The translations under genes and the position numbers were made by a program. This document shows positions 8,863 to 18,063 of a stretch of DNA of 64,000 bases, one piece after another (the first letter of the stretch is position 1; each line of letters begins with the position of its first letter). The notes below the pieces were generated by a model, which worked only from the letters and a program-made list of their open reading frames with translations, made no database searches and was not told the origin of the DNA. The DNA lies in the NCBI RefSeq assembly GCF_023370115.1, contig NZ_CP097160.1:1550001-1614000 (forward strand). Reading direction: 5' to 3'. The stretch is from Gulosibacter sediminis. Its GTDB lineage: Bacteria; Actinomycetota; Actinomycetes; Actinomycetales; Microbacteriaceae.

Positions 8863-9780
8863 TTATTCAGCTTGGTCGTGCTCGATGACCGGAACCTTGG
8901 TGCCAGGGTTCTGGTTATTGCGGTTGGCCTCGTCGCCGACGGCGCCGGTGTTGCCCTCGTCGCGCAGAGACTGAATGTACTCGTTGTACTCCGCCTGTGA
9001 GACAACCTCGACTTTGAAGAGCATCATCGAGTGGTACTCACCGCACAGCTCGGCGCACTTACCGATGTAGGTACCCTCGCGCTCGGCAACCATCGAAAAG
9101 TGGTTGGTCTTGCCCGGGATCGTGTCTTCCTTGTAATGGAACTCCGGCACCCAGAACGAGTGCGCCACGTCGCGGGACTTGAGGTCAATCGTCACCTGCG
9201 CGCCAACGGGCAGGTAGAGCGTGGGGAGCTCATCCTCGTTGATCTCGCCGGTCGTGTCGCCATTCTCATCGCGAACCTCCTCGGCCTGGACGCCTTGGTA
9301 GTACACGTCGCCGTCGTACTCCGAGCCCTCAACAGGCAGGTAGTTGAAGTCCCATGCCCACTGCTTGCCGTACACCTCAATGTGTACGTCCATTTCGCCC
9401 TCGGTGTAGACCTCTTCGGCGATGGCCTGGTCACGTGCGGTGAAGGCGAAGAAGCCGGCCACCAGGATGATCGGGACGATCGTAAAGAGCATTTCGATCG
9501 GCATGTGGTAGCGAATCTGGCGGGGCATGCCCGTCTCGTTCTTGCGACGGCGGTAGACGACAGTCGCCCAGATGATGAGGCCCCAGACGAAGATGCCCAA
9601 CGCGAGCAACACGACCCAGGAGTTCACCCAGAACGTGGAGATCATGTCGCCGAGGTCGCTCGTGCCCGGCTCGCCAGGCATATAGCCGTTGAGTTCCTGG
9701 GCAGTACATCCGGCCAGCGTCACCGAGGCGAGGGCAGCAAATGCCAGTGATGCCGCGATTTTCCGGTGGTTCTTCCGCAC
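8863..9780 (-). CDS. ctaC: Cytochrome c oxidase subunit II, lipoprotein
   Basis: Carries the CuA centre that accepts electrons from QcrC. From GTG 9780 the product is 305 aa, with a basic n-region, a hydrophobic stretch and the lipobox LAGC with Cys25. A second membrane pair follows, then the cupredoxin domain with CuA ligands in CAELCGEYHSMM. The frame is open to 9954, but the GTG gives a proper lipoprotein signal and has GAAAGG upstream at good spacing; ATG 9804 is an alternative. First gene of ctaC-ctaD-ctaF. Confidence 0.95.
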   Translation of the reverse strand: MRKNHRKIAASLAFAALASVTLAGCTAQELNGYMPGEPGTSDLGDMISTFWVNSWVVLLALGIFVWGLIIWATVVYRRRKNETGMPRQIRYHMPIEMLFTIVPIILVAGFFAFTARDQAIAEEVYTEGEMDVHIEVYGKQWAWDFNYLPVEGSEYDGDVYYQGVQAEEVRDENGDTTGEINEDELPTLYLPVGAQVTIDLKSRDVAHSFWVPEFHYKEDTIPGKTNHFSMVAEREGTYIGKCAELCGEYHSMMLFKVEVVSQAEYNEYIQSLRDEGNTGAVGDEANRNNQNPGTKVPVIEHDQAE

Positions 9781-9873
9781 GTTGGACCTTTCGAGAAGAT
9801 GCATACAGACAACTCTCAGTGTAGACCCTTCGCAACGGGCGGGCGGCCAGACACGGGTCTGCCGGGAAACGAG

Positions 9874-9909
9874 CGGCGGGTCCGCACCGGTATCGGTGCG
9901 GACCCGCCG
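9874..9909 (-). terminator. Terminator downstream of erpA
   Basis: Perfect 16-bp GC-rich stem with a GTAT loop, 19 nt after the erpA stop. It separates erpA from ctaC, so ctaC should have its own promoter between 9781 and 9873, where I see no convincing -35/-10 pair. Confidence 0.88.
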
Positions 9910-9928
9910 TATGCAGTTCTCAGGAGAC

Positions 9929-10294
9929 TCAGTGGAACGAGTCACCGCAGGCACAGCTGCCGCCCGCGTTCGGGTTGTCGATCGAGAACCCCTGCTTCTC
10001 GATCGTGTCGGCGAAGTCGATCGACGCGCCGTCGAGGTAGGGCGCGCTCATCTCATCGACGATGAGTTCGACGCCGTCGAAGTCGACCGAGGCGTCGTTC
10101 GCCATCTCGCGCTCGTCAAAGTAGAGCTGATAGATGAGGCCCGAACAGCCGCCCGGCTGCACCGCGACGCGCAGGCGCAGGTCATCGCGACCCTCCTGCG
10201 TGAGCAGCGACTTCACCTTGTCGGCCGCGGCCTGCGTCAGCGTCACGCCGTGCGTGTTTTCGGTGATGGTGATGCCATCGAGTACCTGTGTCAT
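9929..10294 (-). CDS. erpA: Iron-sulfur cluster insertion protein, HesB/IscA family
   Basis: A-type carrier that hands Fe-S clusters to apo-proteins in the cytoplasm. It has 121 aa with the three conserved cysteines: Cys50 in GGCSG, and Cys114 and Cys116 in the C-terminal GGSCACG. ATG 10294 has AGGAGAAGAC directly upstream. It sits between the dipeptidase and ctaC and has a strong terminator. The neighbourhood of bc1/aa3 genes fits a supply role for respiratory Fe-S proteins such as QcrA, which is an inference. Confidence 0.94.
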   Translation of the reverse strand: MTQVLDGITITENTHGVTLTQAAADKVKSLLTQEGRDDLRLRVAVQPGGCSGLIYQLYFDEREMANDASVDFDGVELIVDEMSAPYLDGASIDFADTIEKQGFSIDNPNAGGSCACGDSFH

Positions 10295-10365
10295 GTCTTC
10301 TCCTGCCCTCGCCGCGCCGTCACAGCGCCAGCGCTCTCACGTTCAGAACGTCGCTCCGAAAAATT

Positions 10366-11796
10366 CTATTCCCGCTCGGCCGATCCGTCACCAATCGGAG
10401 GATTCTCGGCGAGGTCGGCAAGGAACCAGGCCTCGGTGAGGATCGCGCGGTGGAGCACGCCGAGGTGCTGCGACTCGTTTGGCGAGTGCGCGCGCGTCGC
10501 CGGGTCTTCGACGCCCGTCACGAGAATCTGCGACGCCGGAAAGCGGTCGACCAGGTCGGCAATGAACGGAATCGAACCGCCGATGCCCGACAGCTGCGCC
10601 TCGGTGCCCCAGCACTCGGCCATGGCCCCGCGCATCCGCTCGACCCCGTCTCCGTCGATGTCAACGAGGAACGGACGACCGGTGTTGAGCGAATCGAACT
10701 CGAGCTCGGCGCCAAACGGCGCGTGGGCCCGCAAGTGGGCCTGGAGCGCTTCGGCGGCCGCCTCGGCGTCGGTTCCCGGAGCAATTCGGGCCGAGACGCG
10801 CACGCGCACCTCGGGAATCAGCGTGTTCGAGGCGTTCGCGACGTCTGGGGCGTCGATGCCGGTGATCGTGATCGACGGCTGGTACCAGGTGCGCGCGAGC
10901 ACGGGGCCGCTCCCGAGCAGTTCGCCGCCGATCACGCCAGCCTCCTCGACGAGCTGCGAGGCCGGCAAATCGGGCACAGCCGCGTCGTGGCTATCAAGGC
11001 CATCGACCGCGACCGAGCCGTCGGCGTTCCAGAGTGTGTCGAGCAGGCGCACGGCCGCGAGCATCGCATCCGGTGCCGCGCCGCCGAACATGCCCGAGTG
11101 CGAGGCGTGGCTGAGCGTCCGCACGGTGAGGTTGAAGGTGACGTTACCGCGCAGCGCCACGGTGAGGGCGGGCACGTCGATCGCCGCGTTGTCGCTGTCA
11201 GCGACGATGATGTAGTCGGCGCCGAGCGCCTCGCGGTGGGCGTCGAGAAACTTCGTGAAGCTGCCCGAACCGTTCTCTTCTTCACCCTCGATAAATACCG
11301 AGATGCCGAGCGGGAAACGCTCGCCGGCGGCCTCCCAGAGGTCGTGCAGCGTCTCGAGCGCGGCGACGTGCAGCAACACGCCCGCCTTGTCGTCGCTCGC
11401 CCCGCGACCGTAGAGCCGCTCCCCCACGAGCGTCGGTTCGTACGCCGGGGTGTCCCACAGCTTGTCGCGACCGGGGGGCTGCACGTCGTGGTGCGCATAG
11501 AGCAGCACCGTGGGCCAGCCCTCGCTCGCCTCGCGACGCGCGATCACGCCCGGCTGTCCAGGCGTCTCGTCGTCGATGTCGTACTGGTGGATGCCCACCT
11601 CGTCGAACATGCCGGTGCCCGCGAAGAGCTCGCGCACGCGCTCGGCGCTCGCCTGCACGTGCTCGCGGTCGAACGCATCCCACGAAACCGAGGGGATGCG
11701 CACGAGGCGCGCGAGGCGATCAATGGTGTTCGGCATGCCGAGCTGCACGCGGTCGCGCAGCTGTTCGGCAAGTTCGGCTGGATCGAATTTGCTCAT
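10366..11796 (-). CDS. M20 family dipeptidase
   Basis: Cytoplasmic two-zinc aminoacyl-peptidase of 476 aa. Metal-site motifs are present: AHHDVQPPG (His-x-Asp), the catalytic Glu pair in GEEENGSG, an Asp in VADSDN and the dimerisation-domain segment SHASHSG. ATG 11796 is chosen because family similarity begins at SKFDPAEL; the frame is open to 12012 with unrelated arginine-rich sequence. It lies 22 nt after the FAD/NAD(P) protein and could be read from the accessory operon, but this type of gene often neighbours erpA, so it may belong to the core. Actual peptide specificity is unknown. Confidence 0.9.
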   Translation of the reverse strand: MSKFDPAELAEQLRDRVQLGMPNTIDRLARLVRIPSVSWDAFDREHVQASAERVRELFAGTGMFDEVGIHQYDIDDETPGQPGVIARREASEGWPTVLLYAHHDVQPPGRDKLWDTPAYEPTLVGERLYGRGASDDKAGVLLHVAALETLHDLWEAAGERFPLGISVFIEGEEENGSGSFTKFLDAHREALGADYIIVADSDNAAIDVPALTVALRGNVTFNLTVRTLSHASHSGMFGGAAPDAMLAAVRLLDTLWNADGSVAVDGLDSHDAAVPDLPASQLVEEAGVIGGELLGSGPVLARTWYQPSITITGIDAPDVANASNTLIPEVRVRVSARIAPGTDAEAAAEALQAHLRAHAPFGAELEFDSLNTGRPFLVDIDGDGVERMRGAMAECWGTEAQLSGIGGSIPFIADLVDRFPASQILVTGVEDPATRAHSPNESQHLGVLHRAILTEAWFLADLAENPPIGDGSAERE

Positions 11797-11818
11797 GCCG
11801 CCCAGCCTAGGCCGTGCG

Positions 11819-13858
11819 CTAGCGCGTCGACTCGGTATCGGGCTGGAAGTACGCGGCCCCGTCGAAGATCTGCTCGAGCTCGGTGTCAGATGCCCCGGTG
11901 TGCGCGGCCGAGTGGTCGCCCGCGCCCCGAATCTCGACGAGCTCGCCGAGGATTGCCCGGGCGATCCTGTCCCAGATGCGGAACGAGAGTGCGTTCGTGT
12001 GGGGTCGGGCAAATGCGCCGCCCTGCGGCGTGCTCGTGCCGGGCCCGACGGCGTAACGGCGGGGATGCACGCCGCCGCCGGCGCGGATGAGCCGGCCGTC
12101 GCTCAGACGCACGTCGACGTAACCGCTCGGCGTTGAGCCGACGACCTGCTCGCGGCCCGCGCCGGAGTCGATGAGGTCACGCAGCACGGCCGAGTCGGTG
12201 TTCCGGATGCTCGGGTCGGGCAGCCAGGCGTCAATGAGCGTGGTACTGCGACGCTCGCCGGGCACGCTCGGGCTCGTCGCCACAAACTCCCCCGTCTCGC
12301 CGTCGGCGCGCACGTGCACGTCGGCACCCGCGAACTCGATGACGCCGGCTGCGCTCAGCGCGATGAGCTGTTCGATACGCTCGCCGGGAGGGCCCGACGC
12401 GATGTAGCTAAAGAACTTGTACCACCGGCGCTGGAAGTCATTGAGATACGACTCGGGTTGCCAATTGCGCACCGTCGCGAGCTCGGCCACCGCGAGGTAG
12501 ACACGGAACAACGCCACGAACAGGGCGGTGTTCTCGGAATACCGGTGGTCGGTACGGCGCAGCAGGTCGTTGCGCATGTGTTCGCGCACGCGCGCCTGCA
12601 GCTCCTCGGCGCTCTCGAACCGCTCGCCGGCGAGGGGACGGTCGAGCGCATCCACGTCGAGGTGGTCGGCCGCATCCGGCACCGCCCGCTCGACGAGCGC
12701 CCGGTACGCCTCGCCGTGGAGGTCGAGCGTCTCGAGGCCCTCGAGGAACTCGGGCCACGGCAGCGAGACGCGTCGGGGTGAGCCGGTGAACAGCTCGAGG
12801 TAGTACCCGTAGTGCAGTTCGCGCTCGATGTGTGGCCACAGGTCGCGGTAGAAGTGCAGTTCCGCGACGGAGTCGGCAAGTTGTTGCGCGATCTCGGGGG
12901 TAAAGAACCGCGGTTCGTAGTGGCTGCCGCGAAGCGGGGCCGCGATCTTCGAACGGTACGGCACACCACGGCGCGAGCTGAGCAGCAGCTTCGGCTCGCG
13001 GCCGCTCGGCACGTATCGGAGCTCGCCGCGGTCGCGCACGAACTCGCCGCCGCGGCCGAGGGTGAGCATGACCACGAGGTCGATCGCCGCGAGGCCGAGG
13101 CCGCGCACGAGCACCTCGTCGCCGGGGGCGATGTCGCTGTAGTCGAGGTCGGCGGTGAACGCCGGCGCGTAGTAGCGAGCCTCTTTCGCCTGCGCGAAGT
13201 CGGTGAAGAACTTCGCCTCGCCACTCACGTGCGAGCCAAGGTGGCCGAAGCTGTAGATGACGAGGTCCGTCGTGAGCTCGTCGCCCGAGTCGAGCTCGAC
13301 GACCTGCGCGCCGCTCTCGGTGTCGCTCACGCTCACGACACCTGCGCGGTGCCACATGACCTTCGAGCCCGGCTGCAGGCGGTCGGCGCTGCGCTCGAGG
13401 CACCACGTCATGTAGCGCTCGTGCAGGCGACGCGTCGGGAAGCTCTCGGGCCGCAGCCCGTCGAGCTCAGCCGCGAGCTCCGGGTCACGGTCGATGTCGA
13501 TCTCGACGTCGGTGATGCGGCGGGTGCGCACGAGCTCGGCCCAGGTAGCGAGATCGGGGCCCGGATCGATCGGCCCGTCGATAATGCTCGAGTCGTCGGT
13601 GAACATCGTCACGTCGCCGGCCATCGAGTTGAGCTTGAGCAGCCCCGACTGCTGGTCGCGCCAGATGCGCCCCGCCCCCGGCGGGTACGGGTCGACGAGG
13701 TGGATGATCAGCGGCCGGTCATCGATCTCGGCCTGGTTCGCGGCGATGCGCTCGACGACGCCCGCCGCAGCCGGCCCGGCACCGATGAAGGTGATGCAGC
13801 GGGTCGGCTGGTGGGCGTCTCGGTCGACGAGACGGATCGCGCGATTGTGTCGGCTCAT
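11819..13858 (-). CDS. Large FAD/NAD(P)-binding protein
   Basis: A 679-aa flavoprotein-like protein with an N-terminal dinucleotide fold (ITFIGAGPAAAG near residue 23) typical of the FAD-NAD(P)-binding family PF13454. A second nucleotide-binding segment follows near residue 250 (VLVRGLGLAAIDLV). No metal or heme motif is seen. Its ATG overlaps the stop of the upstream monooxygenase by 4 nt, indicating coupled translation. In context it may oxidise the substrate or an intermediate, or supply reduced flavin; neither is shown. It is the last gene of the accessory operon unless the dipeptidase is included. Confidence 0.85.
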   Translation of the reverse strand: MSRHNRAIRLVDRDAHQPTRCITFIGAGPAAAGVVERIAANQAEIDDRPLIIHLVDPYPPGAGRIWRDQQSGLLKLNSMAGDVTMFTDDSSIIDGPIDPGPDLATWAELVRTRRITDVEIDIDRDPELAAELDGLRPESFPTRRLHERYMTWCLERSADRLQPGSKVMWHRAGVVSVSDTESGAQVVELDSGDELTTDLVIYSFGHLGSHVSGEAKFFTDFAQAKEARYYAPAFTADLDYSDIAPGDEVLVRGLGLAAIDLVVMLTLGRGGEFVRDRGELRYVPSGREPKLLLSSRRGVPYRSKIAAPLRGSHYEPRFFTPEIAQQLADSVAELHFYRDLWPHIERELHYGYYLELFTGSPRRVSLPWPEFLEGLETLDLHGEAYRALVERAVPDAADHLDVDALDRPLAGERFESAEELQARVREHMRNDLLRRTDHRYSENTALFVALFRVYLAVAELATVRNWQPESYLNDFQRRWYKFFSYIASGPPGERIEQLIALSAAGVIEFAGADVHVRADGETGEFVATSPSVPGERRSTTLIDAWLPDPSIRNTDSAVLRDLIDSGAGREQVVGSTPSGYVDVRLSDGRLIRAGGGVHPRRYAVGPGTSTPQGGAFARPHTNALSFRIWDRIARAILGELVEIRGAGDHSAAHTGASDTELEQIFDGAAYFQPDTESTR

Positions 13859-15177
13859 ACTCGTTCCGGAGTCTCCAGGGGCACAGAGGGTGCGGCCGCG
13901 CTGCCAAGCAGCTCGCGCAGCGTTGCGTTCTCAGGGTATTCGGTGCGGTAGGCGCCCCGCTCCTGCAGGATCGGCACGACGCGGTCAACGAACTCCGCGA
14001 GCCCATCGGGCACGATGTCACCGACGAGCGTGAAGCCGTCGCAGGCGCGCTCGTCGACCCGGCGAATGATCTCGTCGGCGATCTGCTCGGGCGTGCCGAC
14101 AAGGCTCGGGCGACCATATTCGCGCACCGCGAGGTCACGCAGGCTCAGCCCCTTGGCCTCCGACTCAGCGCGCCACTGGTTCACGAGCGCCGTGCGCTCC
14201 TCGACGTCGCCGTAGTGCGGCACACGGCCGGTCGCGTGCGTCGGCGGCACGGGGTCGAAGTCGGGCAGCGGGCCGTCGGGGTCAACACCGCCCAGCTCGC
14301 GACCCCAGATCTGCTCCATGAAGTAGATCGCGTTCGGGCCGCTCACCTGTGCGTGACGGATCGCCTGCGCGCGCTCCTGCGCCTCGGCCTCGGTGTCGCC
14401 GATCGCGAGCGTGATCGCCGGCAGGATCTTGAGGTCTTCGGCGTTGCGGCCGAAGTGCTCGAGTCGTTCGTCGAGATCGGTGCGGAACTTCTGACCCTCG
14501 GCGAACTCGCCGAACATCGAGAACACGACGTCGACGTTGCGGGCCGCGATGTCGCGCCCCTCACCCGAGGCGCCGGCCTGCACGAGCACCGGTCGACCCT
14601 GCGGGCTCGCGGGCAGCGTCTGCGTCGCGGTCGCCTGGAAGTAGCGGCTGTCGAGCGTCGTGGTCTCGCCGAGCTCGGTCTCCCAGAGCTGCTCGAGCGC
14701 GCTGATCATTTCCTGCGCGCGCAGGTAGCGCTCGGGGTACGGCAGGTGGTCGCCCTTGCGGAAGTTTGCGCCGGTGAAGGCGTTCGTCGTCGTGACGACG
14801 TTCCAGCCCGCGCGCCCGTTCGAGAGCACGTCGAGGCTGCGCAGCTGGCGCGCGAGGTCGACCGGCTCGTTGTACGTCGTGGTCAGCGTGCCGACGAGGC
14901 CGATGTGCTTCGTCACCGCGGCGAGGGCCGAGAGGATCGACACCGTGTTGGGGCGGCCGAGCACGTCGAGGTCGAGGATCTCGCCGTTGCGCTCGCGCAG
15001 GCGCAGGCCCTCGGCGAGGAAGATGTAGTCCATGACGCCGCGCTCGGCGATTTCCGCGAAGCGGCGGAACGACTCGAACTCGATCTGGCTGCCCGCGTTC
15101 GGGTCGCTCCAGATGGTCTGCTGGTTGACGCCCGGGAAGTGCGCGGCGAAGTGAATCTGACGGTGCTGCTCGCTCAT
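13855..15177 (-). CDS. LLM class flavin-dependent monooxygenase (NtaA/SnaA/DszA type)
   Basis: A luciferase-like TIM-barrel monooxygenase of 440 aa using reduced FMN and oxygen. Characteristic segments are HFPGVNQQTIW near the N terminus, FLAEGLRLRER, TYNEPVDLARQL, GRAGWNVVTT and VLVQAGASGEGRDIA. This subfamily includes enzymes that open C-N or C-S bonds in small molecules such as nitrilotriacetate or sulfur heterocycles. It overlaps both neighbours by 4 nt (ATGA), so it is translationally linked to the second monooxygenase and the FAD protein. A flavin reductase is not obvious unless the FAD protein plays that part. Confidence 0.93.
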   Translation of the reverse strand: MSEQHRQIHFAAHFPGVNQQTIWSDPNAGSQIEFESFRRFAEIAERGVMDYIFLAEGLRLRERNGEILDLDVLGRPNTVSILSALAAVTKHIGLVGTLTTTYNEPVDLARQLRSLDVLSNGRAGWNVVTTTNAFTGANFRKGDHLPYPERYLRAQEMISALEQLWETELGETTTLDSRYFQATATQTLPASPQGRPVLVQAGASGEGRDIAARNVDVVFSMFGEFAEGQKFRTDLDERLEHFGRNAEDLKILPAITLAIGDTEAEAQERAQAIRHAQVSGPNAIYFMEQIWGRELGGVDPDGPLPDFDPVPPTHATGRVPHYGDVEERTALVNQWRAESEAKGLSLRDLAVREYGRPSLVGTPEQIADEIIRRVDERACDGFTLVGDIVPDGLAEFVDRVVPILQERGAYRTEYPENATLRELLGSAAAPSVPLETPERV

Positions 15178-16394
15178 GCGGAGATCTCCTCGGTGCTAGC
15201 GGTGACGGAGGCGGCGTTCGCGGTGAACGGCGGCGTCGCAACGAAACGATTGGCGGCGGGGACAAGCCCAAGCCGCTCGCGCAGGTTCGCTCCCTCGGCA
15301 ACCTCGACGCCGCCGTCGCGCAGCTTCGGCAGCACCTCCGAAATGAAGGCCTCGGTGTCGCGGTCGGTCACCAGCGGGCGCACGCGGATGCCGTCGATGC
15401 CGGTGTCGCGCAGCTCGAGAATGCGCGTAGCCACCTGCTCGGCGGTGCCGGCGATGAGCCCAGCGTCGCTCACGAACTCGCCGCCCGCGGCGTCGAGTTC
15501 GGCGAGCCGCGCCGCGGCGTCGTCGTCGGCGTCGTCGGCGTCGGCGATGAGGATGTTGTAGTCGACCCACACCTTAAGGGGGCTGCCCTGGCGGTCGACG
15601 GCGCTCGCGCCGGCCGCGAGCGCCGCACGAATCTCCTCGAGCGTGCCCTCGGTCTCGGGGGTGATGAGCACGACGTCGGCGGTAACCGCGGCGAAGCGGT
15701 ATGGCGTGTGGGTGTGCGCGAGCGAGAACACCGGCGGCTGCCCCTGCGGCGGGCGCGGTGTGATCGAGGCGCCGAACACCGAAAAGTGCTTTCCCGTGAA
15801 CTCGGGGTTGTGGATGCGCTCGCGGTCGATGAAGCGGCTCGTCGCGAGGTCGCGGATCTCGGCGTCGTCCTCCCACGAGTCCCACAGCAGGCGGACGACC
15901 TCCGCGAACTCGACACCCTCGCCGAAGCGGTCGGCGATGAGTCGTTCGAACTCCTCGGTGGGCAGGGCCCGGGCCTCGCGGATGTTGCCGAGCGTGTCCT
16001 CGCGGCCCACGGCGGCGCTCTCACTGGCGAAACCGCCGGTGCGCAGGCGCACTGCGGCGCGCCCCTCCGAGGTGTAGTCGAGCGTGGCGACCGCGGTCGC
16101 GGTGTGGAACGGTTCGAGCAGCGACGTCGTGGCGGTCGGCACGAGACCGATGCGCGTCGTCTGCGGGGCGAGCCAGTTCGTCAGCATGAACGAGTCGAAG
16201 CTCGCCGAGGTGCCGAGCGGCGCCAGCGAATCTTCGATCGTGAGCACATCAATGCCGGCCTCGTCGGCGGCCTGCGCGAGCTTGGCCCAGGCGGCCGGGT
16301 CCTGCGGCGCGAAGCTGCCCACCGCATCCGCGCCGGCATGCCAGCCGGCTCCCTTGGCCGCGAGTCCGATCGAGAACTTGCTCGTCACTGTCAT
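15174..16394 (-). CDS. LLM class flavin-dependent oxidoreductase, second copy type
   Basis: A 406-aa luciferase-like protein, clearly diverged from the 440-aa neighbour, so not a recent duplicate. Visible segments are IDVLTIEDSLAP, TTRIGLVPTATTS, LDYTSEGRAAVRL and PQGQPPVFSLAH. ATG 16394 is chosen because the family fold begins at KFSIGLAAKG; the frame is open to 16592 over unrelated sequence that overlaps the ATPase gene. It starts 4 nt after the ATPase stop. The pair of LLM enzymes may act in sequence on one imported compound. Confidence 0.9.
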   Translation of the reverse strand: MTVTSKFSIGLAAKGAGWHAGADAVGSFAPQDPAAWAKLAQAADEAGIDVLTIEDSLAPLGTSASFDSFMLTNWLAPQTTRIGLVPTATTSLLEPFHTATAVATLDYTSEGRAAVRLRTGGFASESAAVGREDTLGNIREARALPTEEFERLIADRFGEGVEFAEVVRLLWDSWEDDAEIRDLATSRFIDRERIHNPEFTGKHFSVFGASITPRPPQGQPPVFSLAHTHTPYRFAAVTADVVLITPETEGTLEEIRAALAAGASAVDRQGSPLKVWVDYNILIADADDADDDAAARLAELDAAGGEFVSDAGLIAGTAEQVATRILELRDTGIDGIRVRPLVTDRDTEAFISEVLPKLRDGGVEVAEGANLRERLGLVPAANRFVATPPFTANAASVTASTEEISA

Positions 16395-16398
16395 GCTC

Positions 16399-18063
16399 CT
16401 AGTCGTTCGATTCGTTCGCGCCGTCGGGCTGCGAGGCCCCGGCAACGCTGAGATTGCTGCCCGGAATCGCCTGCACGAGTGCCCGCGTGTACGCCTCGGT
16501 CGGGTGGTCGAGCACCTCGGTGGTGTACCCGGTTTCGACCATCTGGCCCTGTCGTAATACTCCCACTCGGTCGGCGAGTTCGCGTACGACACCTAAATCG
16601 TGCGTAATAAACAGGTAGGCGACGCCGGTCTCGCGCTGGAGGCGCGCGAGCAGGTCGAGCACCTGCGCCTGCACCGAAACGTCGAGCGCCGAGACCGCCT
16701 CGTCGAGCACGATGCACTCTGGCTCGGAGGCAAGCGCACGGGCGATCGCGACGCGCTGGCGCTGGCCGCCCGAAAGCTGCTCGGGTCGGCGCGAGGCGAA
16801 CTCCGGCGGCAGGGCGACGGACTCGAGTAGCTCGGCGACCCGCGCATCGCGCTGGTTCGGCGCGACGACCGAGAACTCGCGCAGCGGCTCGGCGATGGTC
16901 TGGCCGATCGTGCGCAAGGGGTTGAGCGAGGCGAAGGGGCTCTGGTGCACGAGCTGGAAACGGCGGTGCAGCTCGCGGGCCGCCTCACCGCGGGCACCGG
17001 TGACGTCCGCTCCCCCAAACGTGACGCGGCCCGAGGTCGCCGGCTCAAGCTGCAGGGCCACTCGCGCCGTCGTCGTCTTGCCCGAGCCCGACTCGCCCAC
17101 GAGGGCGTACGTCTCGCCCTTGTGGATGTGCAGGTTCACGCCGCTGACCGCGTCGAGGGTCTCACCGCGGCGGATGCGGTAAGTCTTGCGTACGTCGTGG
17201 AGCTCAAGCAGCGGCGCGTCATTCGCGTCGACGAAGTGCCGTTCGCGCACGACCGTGCGGCCGAGGCCCGGAGCCGCCGCAACGAGTGACTTCGTGTACT
17301 CGTGTTTCGGCGCGCGCAGCACCTCGGCGGCGCTGCCGGTCTCGACGACCTGGCCGCGCTGCATCACGATAATGCGGTCGGCACGGTCGGCGGCCACGCC
17401 AAGGTCGTGAGTGATCAGTAACACCGCGAGGCCGCGCTCGCTGCGCAGCTGCTCGAGGCGGTCGAGGATCTGCCGCTGCACGGTCACGTCGAGGGCCGAG
17501 GTCGGTTCGTCAGCGACGAGGAGTTCGGGGTCACCCGCGAGCGCCGCCGCGATGAGCGCGCGCTGGCGCAGGCCGCCGCTGAGCTGCGACGGCAGCTGCT
17601 TCGCGCGCACCTCAGGCTGGTCGACGCCGGCCTCGGCCAGCAGCTCGATCGCACGCTTCGGCGCAGCCCGCCGCGAGGCGAGGCCGTGGATGCGCAGCGT
17701 CTCGGCCACCTGTCGGCCGACGGGCAACAGCGGGTCGAGCGAGAGCGTCGGGTCCTGCGGCACGAGCGCGAGCTGGGCGCCGCGCACGCGGTGCCACTCG
17801 TTGCGGCTCAGACCGGTGAGGTCGAGGCCGTTGAACGCGAGTTCGTCGGCACGCGACGTGGCGTTGCTCGCGAGCAGGTGCAGCACGGCGCGAGCGAGCG
17901 TCGACTTGCCCGAGCCCGACTCGCCGACGATCGCGACGATCTCGCCGCGGTTGACCTCGAGGTCGATGCCGGCCACGCCGGCGACGTCGCCGCCGTCAGT
18001 CTGGTAGTCGACGTGGAGCTGGCGTACGCGCAGCAGCGGCTGGGGTGCTTCGGTCGTCATCAC
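16399..18063 (-). CDS. Peptide/nickel-type ABC transporter, fused double ATPase
   Basis: Both ATPase halves of a dipeptide-type importer in one 554-aa chain (DppD-DppF fusion). Each half has a Walker A (GESGSGKST near residue 50 and GESGSGKTT near 325), an ABC signature (LSGGLRQR and LSGGQRQR) and a Walker B (VADEPTSALD and VLDEAVSALD). It starts 4 nt inside the permease gene upstream. The fusion guarantees a 1:1 ratio of the two halves. Substrate of the importer is not predictable from the ATPases. Confidence 0.95.
   Translation of the reverse strand: MMTTEAPQPLLRVRQLHVDYQTDGGDVAGVAGIDLEVNRGEIVAIVGESGSGKSTLARAVLHLLASNATSRADELAFNGLDLTGLSRNEWHRVRGAQLALVPQDPTLSLDPLLPVGRQVAETLRIHGLASRRAAPKRAIELLAEAGVDQPEVRAKQLPSQLSGGLRQRALIAAALAGDPELLVADEPTSALDVTVQRQILDRLEQLRSERGLAVLLITHDLGVAADRADRIIVMQRGQVVETGSAAEVLRAPKHEYTKSLVAAAPGLGRTVVRERHFVDANDAPLLELHDVRKTYRIRRGETLDAVSGVNLHIHKGETYALVGESGSGKTTTARVALQLEPATSGRVTFGGADVTGARGEAARELHRRFQLVHQSPFASLNPLRTIGQTIAEPLREFSVVAPNQRDARVAELLESVALPPEFASRRPEQLSGGQRQRVAIARALASEPECIVLDEAVSALDVSVQAQVLDLLARLQRETGVAYLFITHDLGVVRELADRVGVLRQGQMVETGYTTEVLDHPTEAYTRALVQAIPGSNLSVAGASQPDGANESND

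Noticed and set aside
10288-12090. 600-aa plus-strand frame opposite the dipeptidase
   Set aside because: Shadow of a gene with intact zinc-site motifs on the other strand.
15174-16394. The two LLM genes as a recent tandem duplication
   Set aside because: They share only the general fold; sequence segments and lengths differ strongly.
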